Source: Bemisia tabaci (taxonomy: Eukaryota > Arthropoda > Insecta > Hemiptera > Aleyrodidae). Taken from it: DNA of 64,000 nucleotides. The notes below the pieces were generated by a model. It had not been told where the DNA came from and searched no databases. It was given only the letters and a program-made list of their open reading frames with translations. Shown piece by piece: positions 23,273-33,729 of the stretch. The first letter of the stretch is position 1, and each line of letters opens with the position of its first letter. A program made the position numbers and the translations under genes. The stretch lies in the NCBI RefSeq assembly GCF_918797505.1, contig NC_092800.1, positions 3,472,001 through 3,536,000 of the forward strand. The letters run 5' to 3'.

Positions 23273-23286
23273 TGTGTTTGCAAAAA
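23114..23286 (-). CDS. FN3K: FN3K exon with start codon (residues 1-53)
   Basis: Acceptor CTCCAG ends at 23287, then 14 nt of 5' UTR, then ATG at 23272-23270. It encodes the N-lobe with the nucleotide-binding loop [16 protein letters not shown] and VYVKTN. The donor GTAATT follows codon CTG. Phase 0. Confidence 0.93.
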
Positions 23287-23870
23287 CTGGAGAAAAGATA
23301 AACACTGATGAGTGAGGTTGTCCGTATCAAATAACACAAGTACCTACAGTCACTGAGTGCCCAAGCAGAGTTATCAATCTAATTGACAAATATCCAGATT
23401 TAGATGATAACATTATCAGCTTGTATTTTTGAATTATATAATTAACTGTCAGTAGGTACCCCCCAAAACTGATGAGAGATATGGGTGAGCAGAGCTTCCA
23501 CATCTTCAGTCTTCAATAGTTCAATGATAAACTTAACTCAATTAACTGGAGTCATACTTTACTTACATGAGAAGTATAGGTAACTGCATTACAAGGAATT
23601 TTTTTTTCAGAAAATTTTCGTGGTCATATTATTCACAAAACATGTTTGAAAGTACATTCTATTTGCAGAAAAAATATGTTCTTGTAGGTTTTTCAAAACT
23701 TAGCGACAGACAAAAATCATAACATAACCTTTAAAAATCCAATGTTGTCATTGGTCACATTCATTGGTGCCGTTCCAAAACACAACACACGCGCAATAAC
23801 AATTGCCGCATAGCAAATTGAAGGCGAACTGAAAAGTACTGAAAACAAGTCCAGGCAATCTTAATTATGA

Positions 23871-24017
23871 ATTGGACTACATTTTGCAATTCGGAACTAA
23901 AATTTCTTGCTCAATTTAGAAACATCGTAGGTAACTTTAGTTTCCCTACATGCGTGAGGGTTTTAACGGATGAGCCAGCTGCCAGATATTTTCTTAATTG
24001 CAAAGTGTAGTCCAATT
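23871..24017. mobile_element. Short palindromic MITE, family D
   Basis: Ends ATTGGACTACATTTTGCAAT and ATTGCAAAGTGTAGTCCAAT. 147 bp. It lies between FN3K's first coding exon and the candidate promoter at 24.4 kb. Confidence 0.75.
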
Positions 24018-24180
24018 CATCTTTAGACAGAACTAGCTAGGTAAGCTAGCTGTTCGTTTTTCAGTCTTCTAACCTTCTTGTTTTTTTATCAACGATGAAA
24101 CCCTTAAAAGCAACAAACGAACGGTAATATTTCTTAGCAATAAAACATCGATCGCAAAATATCAAAGTATCTTGAAATTC

Positions 24181-24198
24181 GGGGGGGGGGGGGGGGGG
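24181..24198 (+). repeat. Run of 18 G
   Basis: Homopolymer G tract, possible quadruplex, about 200 bp from the candidate promoter. Length may be unreliable in sequencing. Confidence 0.8.
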
Positions 24199-24397
24199 CA
24201 CTAGGCTGAATGTAGCTTTTATTGCGAAATATTGATACTCCTCTTTTCTTTTATTCATTATGGGTACGAATCAGCAGCCCGCACCCCACAGGAACTTATT
24301 GCCGATTTTATATAGATCCAGATCCTTGTTTTTATTTCTATTTGGCCAATTTTTGGCCGAGAAAGTTTTAGCCAGCTCATAAAAACTATCCCAGCAT

Positions 24398-24455
24398 CGT
24401 TTCCGGTGTGGTTCACGGTGGTGTTTCCGGTTTTGGCGTATCCGTTTCCGGTGTT
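24398..24455. promoter_or_regulatory. Cluster of three TTTCCGGT motifs, possible bidirectional promoter
   Basis: TTTCCGGT occurs at 24400-24407, 24424-24431 and 24445-24452, in a locally GC-richer stretch (24,260-24,540). ACCGGAAA is the core bound by ETS-type factors at many TATA-less housekeeping promoters. The cluster lies upstream of FN3K (minus strand) and upstream of a candidate plus-strand exon at 24,831. It is therefore a reasonable shared promoter, but no transcription start can be read directly. Confidence 0.4.
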
Positions 24456-24830
24456 TTCTCGCTGCAGTGCTGCCAAGTGATTTATTATTATTGATTGTTT
24501 TGTTTCCCGCCCTAACCTCCAAACTTTTCCAAATTTGTTGTTTATGATGGACTCTCGTACTCTAGTTTACAGTGTCATGTCTCATGTCTTTGAGTTTACT
24601 TACTGACATCATTGACTCCAGTTTTATTTCACTTTATGTAGTTTGCATGATTCAGTGTTTCAACTGAAAACACCCTTGTCCTGCCGCCCAATCAGTAGGT
24701 ATTTAGTTGCTCAGTAGATGTTATGCCAAATCTGTGGTCTGCCTTTTCTAGTGAAGCAGGAAACATCTTGCCTCTAATCTAGCATTAAAATTGAAGGCTT
24801 GCCTCACTAACTCGCTCTTTCTGCTTCCAG

Positions 24831-25311
24831 TTAACCCAACACATTGTCTATGGCATCGTTTCCTCCCTGCCTTCCTGTGATGATGACAAGGCCTCCTCTG
24901 GCCACCTCCGTCGGTTCAACCAATCTGAAACGGAAACATGGTTACCCATCACTATCTCCAAATCAATTCAACCTCTCAAGGAAGCATCTTCCAGGTAATT
25001 GAATTGTTAAAATGGAATGATGCATGATGAGTGGAAATTCAAAACCTAGTGGGCCTAAATGGATCAAATTTAATTAAATTTTTATGAGGACCTTTTCTCT
25101 AAATTTGGTACAATAGCAGCTGTTACCCGATCATAGTAAGACCTACTAGCACTCACCAGGTTTTGAATTTCCCCTTTTTATGTAATAAGAAAAAACATCT
25201 ATTGTGTTGCCAGGATCTGTAATCGGAATAGGAAAACTCCTTTTGACACGCTCGTTTCCACACCACCTTAGGAAAGCCCGATCATGCAGAGATACGGTGC
25301 TGCTCCTGGAG
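24831..25311 (+). CDS. Candidate two-exon start of an unrecognised gene
   Basis: Exon A spans 24831-24994: acceptor CTGCTTCCAG, first in-frame ATG at 24850, donor GTAATT, phase 1. It encodes MASFPPCLPVMMTRPPLATS followed by a basic stretch containing LKRKHGYPSLSPNQFNLSRK. Exon B spans 25214-25311: acceptor GTTGCCAG, in phase, reading GSVIGIGKLLLTRSFPHHLR and on to DTVLLLE, donor GTAGAG. The two join to exactly 81 codons. I do not recognise the protein. The open phase, splice signals and position divergent from FN3K support a gene, but exon B is weak and could be chance. A continuation past 25,400 would be disturbed by the large inverted repeat. Confidence 0.35.
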
Positions 25312-25544
25312 GTAGAGCTTTCGGCGCGTTTTTTTTAATGTGGTATCGCCAAGAGCCCTAATCCACAGAGAAGGGAAGAGAAAAGGGGGAGGGAAACTAA
25401 AATAAAACACTTACCAACGGTGACGCAGCCCCATCTGACCTTCCTCCATGCCTGCAGAAGACGAAAGTAGTGCCCTCCACAACTGATTATCAAGGAGATT
25501 TAAAACGGTATCTTACCTTTGGTTGCGGGAACAGCAGCAGCACC

Positions 25545-25547
25545 TGG

Positions 25548-25580
<33 letters not shown>

Positions 25581-25744
25581 CGACGATCCCGGTACGACGA
25601 TCCTGGTACGACGATCCCGGTACGACGATCCCGGTACGACGATCCCGGTACGACGATCCTGGTACGCTGGCGGCCTCCCCCAACCCTGGCTTCAAGCTTC
25701 CAGGTTCCTTGCCCGCCTCCTCCCTTTTTTTTTTTTTTTTTTTT
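25545..25744. repeat. Poly-A, 14-bp minisatellite, poly-T block at the palindrome's left edge
   Basis: Poly-A at about 25,548-25,578, then about six copies of ACGATCCCGGTACG (25,583-25,662), a unique stretch, then poly-T from 25,727. The left edge of the large inverted repeat (25,742) falls in this poly-T. The right-hand flank lacks it. Confidence 0.8.
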
Positions 25745-25795
25745 ATCTAGTCCCTTTTTTATCTTTTATTAGCGTTCCCTTCCACTACATTCGCA

Positions 25796-25939
25796 GTTGG
25801 ACTGCATTTTATAATTGGAAACTACTAATTCAGACTCTCCAATGAGAGAACCTATCTGCATAGGGAAACTAATGATACATACGTTGTATCTGACATGAGA
25901 CAGAATTAGCGATTCTTTATTGCAAAATGCAGTCCAACT
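25796..25939. mobile_element. Family D MITE, outer part of left palindrome arm
   Basis: GTTGGACTGCATTTTATAAT and ATTGCAAAATGCAGTCCAAC. The mirror copy lies at about 31,001-31,144. Confidence 0.75.
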
Positions 25940-26080
25940 GTAAGCATCCGGAAGTCGCATTTTAATTTTTGAATTGCAGATTAATTAATTTGAATGTTGT
26001 AAAATTTAACAGGGATTTTGGCATAATTTACAAGAAAGTACTGGGGCAGTTTTAGTTATTCTGCATTGGAAAAGCACATA

Positions 26081-26528
26081 TTAAGGTGATTCGATGGATG
26101 CCATATTTTGTGTCAAAGCGACATGCGATATATTGCATCGGTTGGTTCCATTTTTCAACTACTCATTATTTTTCTCGAACTTTGAGATCGCAATTCTGAT
26201 GTCAGGAGAATAAAGAATTCACTTACCAACTTTGACAAACAAATTCAACATAATAAATGCGTGGTTTTTTTAGAGGAAAAATATCGCTTTCGATACTGAT
26301 ATCAAAATTGCACTCAAATGCGATAATTTTCCTCTAAAAAAACCACGCCATTATTACCTTGAAATTTACTTGTCAAAATTGGTAGGTTAATTTTTTAGTC
26401 TCCTGACAACAGAATTGCGATCTCAAAATTCGAGAAAAGTGATGAGTAGCTGAAAAAATGGAACTGATCGATGCGATATATTGCATCCTGTTCTGACACA
26501 AAATATGGCATCCATCGAATCACCTTAA
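26081..26528. mobile_element. 448-bp palindromic MITE in left arm
   Basis: Ends TTAAGGTGATTCGATGGATG and CATCCATCGAATCACCTTAA. Almost the full length is self-complementary, with GTGGTTTTTTTAGAGGAAAA near the centre. The mirror copy is at 30,412-30,859. Confidence 0.82.
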
Positions 26529-26945
26529 TGACTAATTAGTAGCTCATTTGATAAATAGTGAAGAAAAATGACATTAAAAACAATTGCCTTAAATTCCATA
26601 TAAGTAATGAACTTTGCATTGAAAAAGCAGTAGAAAGTATCGATTCCAACAAATTAATGTGGCAAGAACAGAATAATTTTTCCACTTGAGTGTTTATTTT
26701 TAAGTTAGGTTAAGCTCCGACTAATTCTTCTTTTTTTTGGTTCTTAGTTTGTTTCAGGTCTGCAAGAAACGAAGAGAACGCTCCGCACGATAAGTCGTTG
26801 AGGACGGAAGTAGTGCCCTCCACAATTGATCTAATCCTTTTTAATTAGTTTAATTAGTAAAAGCTATGAAAATAATTATATTCTAAACATATTATCCTGA
26901 ACTTGAAAGCCCTCAGTTGTTCAAAGAAATTTTAAAATTATTCGA

Positions 26946-27455
26946 AATGGAGCTGTAGCACATGTGAGGAATTTGCAATTTAAGCACTGATTCCTACGCA
27001 GAATTTAGCAATAAATTTGATGGTGCCACTGGTTTTTTCTGAAATCAACTCCCAAGCTCAAAAAAATCTCTCAAAGTTGAGGCCGTGTTGGAGGGGATAA
27101 TCCACGCTATATTGGAAGTCTACTTCTACATTAAGTCGCACTCTCTATGTAAAAATAGGGAGCGAATACACTAGCAGGGTTGCAATGTTTTCAATTTTGA
27201 ACTCCCCAAACAGAGTGGTAGCCCTGCTGGTGTATTTTCTTCCTATCTTTGCATAGAGAATGCGACTTAATATAAGGGTAGACTTCCAACATAGCGTGGG
27301 ATATCCCCTCTATTACGGCCTCAACTTTGATAGCTTTTCTTGAGCTTGAGAGTTGATTTCAGAGAAACCCAGTGGCACCATTGTGTTTCTTGGATAATTC
27401 AAAATAAGAATCAGTACGTAAGTCGCAAATCCCTCGCACATGCAACAGCTCCATT
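26946..27455. mobile_element. Family B long-TIR MITE in left arm
   Basis: 510 bp. Ends AATGGAGCTGTAGCACATGT and TGCAACAGCTCCATT. Conserved blocks GAAATCAACTCCCAAGCTCA and CTAGCAGGGTTGCAATG with their complements. Confidence 0.82.
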
Positions 27456-27792
27456 CTCTTCAGTTCTGTTATAATTCTAGTGTATAATACCACCAAACAA
27501 TATTGCATTCAACTGGAAGTATCTAGACTGCATTACGCAAGAAGAAATTATCTTTTTCTATTCACTGTAGAAAATACATAATTACCACAATTTTTACACA
27601 TAAATAGGTGATTTTTAAAGAGCAAGAAAAATTAGTTCCTTTTTGCGTTATGCAGTTCAGCTACTACAACTGACTTGTGATTGATGCAGCATGATGTAGT
27701 CCAAAGAAAATATGAAACCGCTACTCAAATTAAAATTTGAAGACAAAATACCTAAATTTGATTAATTTTGGCATGGTGCCCTGACTTAAATA

Positions 27793-27875
27793 TGAGCGTA
27801 TTTATGCTAAAAGGAACTATGTTGAATGCGATTAATCCCATGCACATAATTCCTTTTGGCTTGAATACAACCATT
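27793..27875. mobile_element. Family E hairpin MITE in left palindrome arm
   Basis: GCGTATTTATGCTAAAAGGA pairs with CCTTTTGGCTTGAATACAAC. The mirror copy is at about 29,065-29,147. Confidence 0.6.
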
Positions 27876-28324
27876 CTGGATGATAATGGAAGAGAGCTTT
27901 CAACTATATCGAGGGCTTAAATAGAGATCTAGAAGCCAGTCTGTCACCTGTTTCAAACCATGCTAATAATTCTTGATTTTCCTTGTTTGTTTCAGGGTGC
28001 GGGACGAAGGAAGAAGACGCGGCTGAAGAAGCAGGGGCTTGGGGGGAGGACTCGCTAAGGGGGGTGGTTCCCAGGGAAAGGGGGGTTCGTGGGGTTGGGA
28101 AGGATCGCGGAGTAAGGATTCCCAGGGGGGAGAATCCCGGGGAAAGGGGGGCCCGTGGGGTTGGGCGTGGCATCGCGGAGTAGGATTTCCCAAGGGGGTT
28201 CCCGGGGAGAGGGGGGTCCGTAGGGTTTAAGTAGGATCGCGGAGTAGGGTTTCCAAGGGGGAAGGGATCGCGGAGCAGGATCACGGGGGGAGGAGTAGGA
28301 TTTTTTTTTTTTTTTTTTTTTTTT

Positions 28325-28620
28325 CCCTTGCGACTGGCTTGCTGAGATCCTCCGGGGCGTTACGTCCGGGGTCCGCCGTCGCCGGCAGGGGCGCCCGTCG
28401 GGACCCCGTGGGTCCGTTGGGTGCCCCTGCCCCCGACCCCCCGCGAGGGGGGTCACTTTGCCCCCCGCAAGGGGGGGCTTTTTGACCCCCCTCGCGGGGG
28501 GTCGGGGGTGGGGGCGCCCAACGGACCCACGGGGTCCCGACGGGCGCCCCTGCCGGCGACGGCGGACCCCGGGACGTAACGCCCCGGAGGATCTCAGCAA
28601 GCCAGTCGCAAGGGAAAAAA
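28325..28620. repeat. GC-rich hairpin at the palindrome centre
   Basis: About 290 bp of very GC-rich inverted repeat around a 27-nt spacer that itself can form GCCCCCC-GCAA-GGGGGGC. It is bounded by T24 on the left and A25 on the right. Three transitions within 20 bp distinguish the inner arms (GGGTGCCCCTGCCCC against GGGCGCCCCCACCCC), more divergence than in the rest of the arms. Confidence 0.85.
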
Positions 28621-29484
28621 AAAAAAAAAAAAAAAAAAATCCTACTCCTCCCCCCGTGATCCTGCTCCGCGATCCCTTCCCCCTTGGAAACCCTACTCCG
28701 CGATCCTACTTAAACCCTACGGACCCCCCTCTCCCCGGGAACCCCCTTGGGAAATCCTACTCCGCGATGCCACGCCCAACCCCACGGGCCCCCCTTTCCC
28801 CGGGATTCTCCCCCCTGGGAATCCTTACTCCGCGATCCTTCCCAACCCCACGAACCCCCCTTTCCCTGGGAACCACCCCCCTTAGCGAGTCCTCCCCCCA
28901 AGCCCCTGCTTCTTCAGCCGCGTCTTCTTCCTTCGTCCCGCACCCTGAAACAAACAAGGAAAATCAAGAATTATTAGCATGGTTTGAAACAGGTGACAGA
29001 CTGGCTTCTAGATCTCTATTTAAGCCCTCGATATAGTTGAAAGCTCTCTTCCATTATCATCCAGAATGGTTGTATTCAAGCCAAAAGGAATTATGTGCAT
29101 GGGATTAATCGCATTCAACATAGTTCCTTTTAGCATAAATACGCTCATATTTAAGTCAGGGCACCATGCCAAAATTAATCAAATTTAGGTATTTTGTCTT
29201 CAAATTTTAATTTGAGTAGCGGTTTCATATTTTCTTTGGACTACATCATGCTGCATCAATCACAAGTCAGTTGTAGTAGCTGAACTGCATAACGCAAAAA
29301 GGAACTAATTTTTCTTGCTCTTTAAAAATCACCTATTTATGTGTAAAAATTGTGGTAATTATGTATTTTCTACAGTGAATAGAAAAAGATAATTTCTTCT
29401 TGCGTAATGCAGTCTAGATACTTCCAGTTGAATGCAATATTGTTTGGTGGTATTATACACTAGAATTATAACAGAACTGAAGAG

Positions 29485-29994
29485 AATGGAGCTGTTGCAT
29501 GTGCGAGGGATTTGCGACTTACGTACTGATTCTTATTTTGAATTATCCAAGAAACACAATGGTGCCACTGGGTTTCTCTGAAATCAACTCTCAAGCTCAA
29601 GAAAAGCTATCAAAGTTGAGGCCGTAATAGAGGGGATATCCCACGCTATGTTGGAAGTCTACCCTTATATTAAGTCGCATTCTCTATGCAAAGATAGGAA
29701 GAAAATACACCAGCAGGGCTACCACTCTGTTTGGGGAGTTCAAAATTGAAAACATTGCAACCCTGCTAGTGTATTCGCTCCCTATTTTTACATAGAGAGT
29801 GCGACTTAATGTAGAAGTAGACTTCCAATATAGCGTGGATTATCCCCTCCAACACGGCCTCAACTTTGAGAGATTTTTTTGAGCTTGGGAGTTGATTTCA
29901 GAAAAAACCAGTGGCACCATCAAATTTATTGCTAAATTCTGCGTAGGAATCAGTGCTTAAATTGCAAATTCCTCACATGTGCTACAGCTCCATT
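29485..29994. mobile_element. Family B long-TIR MITE in right arm
   Basis: Mirror copy of 26,946-27,455. Confidence 0.82.
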
Positions 29995-30411
29995 TCGAAT
30001 AATTTTAAAATTTCTTTGAACAACTGAGGGCTTTCAAGTTCAGGATAATATGTTTAGAATATAATTATTTTCATAGCTTTTACTAATTAAACTAATTAAA
30101 AAGGATTAGATCAATTGTGGAGGGCACTACTTCCGTCCTCAACGACTTATCGTGCGGAGCGTTCTCTTCGTTTCTTGCAGACCTGAAACAAACTAAGAAC
30201 CAAAAAAAAGAAGAATTAGTCGGAGCTTAACCTAACTTAAAAATAAACACTCAAGTGGAAAAATTATTCTGTTCTTGCCACATTAATTTGTTGGAATCGA
30301 TACTTTCTACTGCTTTTTCAATGCAAAGTTCATTACTTATATGGAATTTAAGGCAATTGTTTTTAATGTCATTTTTCTTCACTATTTATCAAATGAGCTA
30401 CTAATTAGTCA

Positions 30412-30859
30412 TTAAGGTGATTCGATGGATGCCATATTTTGTGTCAGAACAGGATGCAATATATCGCATCGATCAGTTCCATTTTTTCAGCTACTCATCA
30501 CTTTTCTCGAATTTTGAGATCGCAATTCTGTTGTCAGGAGACTAAAAAATTAACCTACCAATTTTGACAAGTAAATTTCAAGGTAATAATGGCGTGGTTT
30601 TTTTAGAGGAAAATTATCGCATTTGAGTGCAATTTTGATATCAGTATCGAAAGCGATATTTTTCCTCTAAAAAAACCACGCATTTATTATGTTGAATTTG
30701 TTTGTCAAAGTTGGTAAGTGAATTCTTTATTCTCCTGACATCAGAATTGCGATCTCAAAGTTCGAGAAAAATAATGAGTAGTTGAAAAATGGAACCAACC
30801 GATGCAATATATCGCATGTCGCTTTGACACAAAATATGGCATCCATCGAATCACCTTAA
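30412..30859. mobile_element. 448-bp palindromic MITE in right arm
   Basis: Mirror copy of the element at 26,081-26,528. Confidence 0.82.
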
Positions 30860-31199
30860 TATGTGCTTTTCCAATGCAGAATAACTAAAACTGCCCCAGT
30901 ACTTTCTTGTAAATTATGCCAAAATCCCTGTTAAATTTTACAACATTCAAATTAATTAATCTGCAATTCAAAAATTAAAATGCGACTTCCGGATGCTTAC
31001 AGTTGGACTGCATTTTGCAATAAAGAATCGCTAATTCTGTCTCATGTCAGATACAACGTATGTATCATTAGTTTCCCTATGCAGATAGGTTCTCTCATTG
31101 GAGAGTCTGAATTAGTAGTTTCCAATTATAAAATGCAGTCCAACTGCGAATGTAGTGGAAGGGAACGCTAATAAAAGATAAAAAAGGGACTAGATAAAG

Positions 31200-32440
31200 A
31201 AAATAATTAGTATGAAGCAAAACCAAAATGCAAATGAAGCAAAACCAAATTGCAAATGAAGCAAAACCAAAATGCAATTGAGTAAAACAACTTTCACTGT
31301 GCTCGTTTCTTGCCGATCTGAAAAAAGACAAACAAAAGAAAATTAGTTTCAGGTGTAATAGGTATAAAAAGAAAAATGAAATGAAGTAAAATAGTTTTCC
31401 AAGGGTTCATTTTTTATCTGTTTAAAAAATGCAAAAAAAGGAAAATTAGTATGAAACATACGAAACAAAAAACATCGTATGTAAAATAAGGCAAGACAAC
31501 TTTCACTGTGTTTGCTTCTTGCCTGTTCGAGAAAAAATGAACAAAGATAAAAGAACAACACAGAAAGATGAGCAGTATGATATTTAAGAGAAAAAAATCA
31601 ATTTCAACTACAAAAGTAAGTAGTAGGAAAGTAAGTTTAGATAAAATTTGTCAGTTTGAGTTATTGAACTTATACTTTTGAAGTTATATAAATTAATTGA
31701 ATTTATTGAGCAGATAAAGATACTTGAAAGCAGTTTCTACTCTGACCCAGTCTCGTTTTCAGTTTAGAAAGGCATTTAGCACAGTAGAAAATTTAAAATG
31801 GTAAAAAATTAGGATGAAGCGTTTGAAAAGGAAAATCATCTATTCCAAGAAAGTGATTTGAAATAATTTTACTCACAGAATGCTGGAAGCTGTATTAATT
31901 TCATGCCGATCTGGAAAAAAAAAGGAAATTAAAAAAGCATAGTGAAGATCCAATGCACCTAAATTTAAAGTGCAGCCTATGCCCAATTTTATTTTAATTT
32001 AAAATTTAACAAGAAGTAGCATATTGATTGCTAAAGATTAAAAATCCTTACCTTTGATTGTGATCTTACAAATAGCCGCTCATGTTTTATTCTTCTAAAC
32101 CAGAACGATTCAGCAGTTTCTAATTTAAATTTCTGAGAATCGCCATCAAGTACTCCAAAATATTCACGGAGAATTTGAAGGAGATACGTCGGTTACTTCT
32201 CTTTTCACCACCATCACCAAACACTATCGTTCAAACGCCATCGAATATTTTCAGACTCTGTGGTGGGCGAGTTGCGCATTTTTTGACTTCATCAATCTAT
32301 TCTCTTAAGATTCTCAATGCATCAAGTTGTCTCTTGCCGATCTGAAAAAAGAAGAAAAATAAAGAAAGCAAAACTAGTAAAAATCCAATGTAAATTAAAT
32401 GTATAATTTGCGAGCAATTTTTTTACGAGTACCTATCTTG
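31200..32440 (-). repeat. Array of splice-acceptor-like mini-units
   Basis: On the minus strand a motif of pyrimidines, CAG, then ATCGGCAAGAAACG or a relative recurs at about 32,340, 31,910, 31,540 and 31,315, and inside the right arm at about 30,180 (GTTTCAGGTCTGCAAGAAAC) and 28,945. Between units are AT-rich spacers and three copies of GAAGCAAAACCAAA (31,212-31,275). Either a series of related small exons or a non-coding tandem repeat. Confidence 0.5.
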
Positions 32441-32740
32441 ATCAATAAAAATATGAAGCTGGCTCGTGGTATAACCGTGATTATAATGAATTAAATTAGG
32501 ATATATGTACCTAAAATTTAAAAAATAAAACATTTAAAAAAGGAAAATTTAAAAAATAAAAAATCTATTAAATAGAAACAAATTAAAACTTTGAAAGAAA
32601 ATTTGAATCTTAAAAATTTAAAATATGAAACTTGATAATGTATAAACATTAAGGTGTAAAATTTTAAAAATACAAATTTCAAAAAAGAGTTTAAAAAGTT
32701 AATAGGTATGAATCAGATTATTGGCGTACTCACGTATTAG
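32440..32740. other. Low-complexity AT-rich stretch
   Basis: Mostly AAAATTTAAAA-type sequence. No feature. Confidence 0.5.
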
Positions 32741-32747
32741 AAGCTTA

Positions 32748-32898
32748 AATGGACTGCATTTTGAAATTTGGACCTATAAATTCTGGCTGATCTGAAAAAA
32801 CACTTAAGTGCATACGGAAACTAATGGCACATACGTTGTTTTTAAACCGGGCCGGAATTTATTCAGCCCCAGGCCTTATTGCAGAATGTAGTCCAAAT
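32748..32898. mobile_element. Family D MITE
   Basis: AATGGACTGCATTTTGAAAT to TGCAGAATGTAGTCCAAAT, with internal ATGGCACATACGTTG as in other copies. Confidence 0.75.
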
Positions 32899-32899
32899 C

Positions 32900-33586
32900 A
32901 TGTTGTGCCTCTACGAATGTTGCGATTCCGCATGCTGACTGCACCATTGAACCACTGCACTCCTTAACCACTACATCACTAAACTTGTTGACCCATTGAG
33001 CCCCTACGCCTACTAATCCCACACTGACTGAATTCTAGGGGTGGGATCTTTCTTTTATAAGCTCGTATCCCGTTGGGCTGTAACCACCACTAACAACACC
33101 CCCCCCCCCGCCCGCGCTGACCCTTCTTGCAATTAAGACGTATTTTTTAATCTATTGACTGTTTCCCAGAAAACCCGAGTTTTACGGAACTTTAGGAAGG
33201 GGCATTCCCTCGTCAACATCATTAGCCAGGTGGGCGTAAGGGTCCATTGTTAATTGAGGTAGAGGGACCTCACGTGTCCAAAACAATGAAAGCTTTGCAT
33301 CGTATTTAGGGCATGGAAATTCCCTATTTTTTTCTAGAAACTTCGGTACTGTAAAACAATGGAAACAAGGAAAAGGAACACGGAAAGGAATTATTTCTGG
33401 GAGAAATCCGTAACAATTTGAAATAGAAAAAAAAAACACTTCACTGTAAAGGGGGAGGGGGGGAGAGAGAGAGAAAATCTGTAAATGCATTGCGTTGTCC
33501 TGAGAATTTCATTGTTTAATGATGTGATGAACGAGAGAAACATTAAACAACGGATAGAAGCTTTTTTTTAAGACAGCGTAGTTAAT
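32900..33586. other. Unassigned, with poly-C tract
   Basis: C-run at about 33,102-33,113. A 102-codon open frame on the minus strand at 33,182-33,490 is not recognisable and is taken as chance or transposon debris. Confidence 0.35.
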
Positions 33587-33723
33587 TTGAACTGCATTTT
33601 GCATTTGGAGCTATAAATTCTGGCTCATCTGAAAAAACACTTGTGCGCTTAGGGAAACTTATGGCACATACGTTGTTTTAAACCGGGCTGCAATGTATAG
33701 CTCCCAATTGCAAAATGCAGTCC
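33587..33723. mobile_element. Family D MITE
   Basis: TTGAACTGCATTTTGCATTT to AATTGCAAAATGCAGTCC, with GCACATACGTTGTTTTAAAC inside. Confidence 0.75.
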
Positions 33724-33729
33724 CTTTAT

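Larger units (their letters stand above)
25742..28455 (+). repeat. Left arm of a 5.4-kb inverted repeat
   Basis: The reverse complement of 28,483-31,198. Paired positions sum to about 56,940 throughout. Wherever I compared the arms they are identical except for single-base homopolymer indels and three transitions close to the centre. It carries copies of MITE families D, E and B and the 448-bp hairpin element in mirror image. Confidence 0.93.
28483..31198 (-). repeat. Right arm of the 5.4-kb inverted repeat
   Basis: Mirror of the left arm. It is followed on the right (31,200-32,350) by further units of the mini-repeat type found inside the arm (TTTCAG then TGCAAGAAACG on the minus strand). 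This suggests the right arm plus right flank is the ancestral arrangement and the left arm the inverted copy. Confidence 0.93.

Noticed and set aside
25470..25845. Open frames of DDPGTTIPVRRSRY repeats
   Set aside because: Translation of the 14-bp minisatellite in several frames; non-coding repeat.
28055..28600. Long open frames (up to about 190 codons, Pro/Gly-rich) on both strands around the palindrome centre
   Set aside because: They arise from GC-rich low-complexity inverted sequence without stops and read almost the same on both strands. They cross poly-A/T tracts and show no domain.
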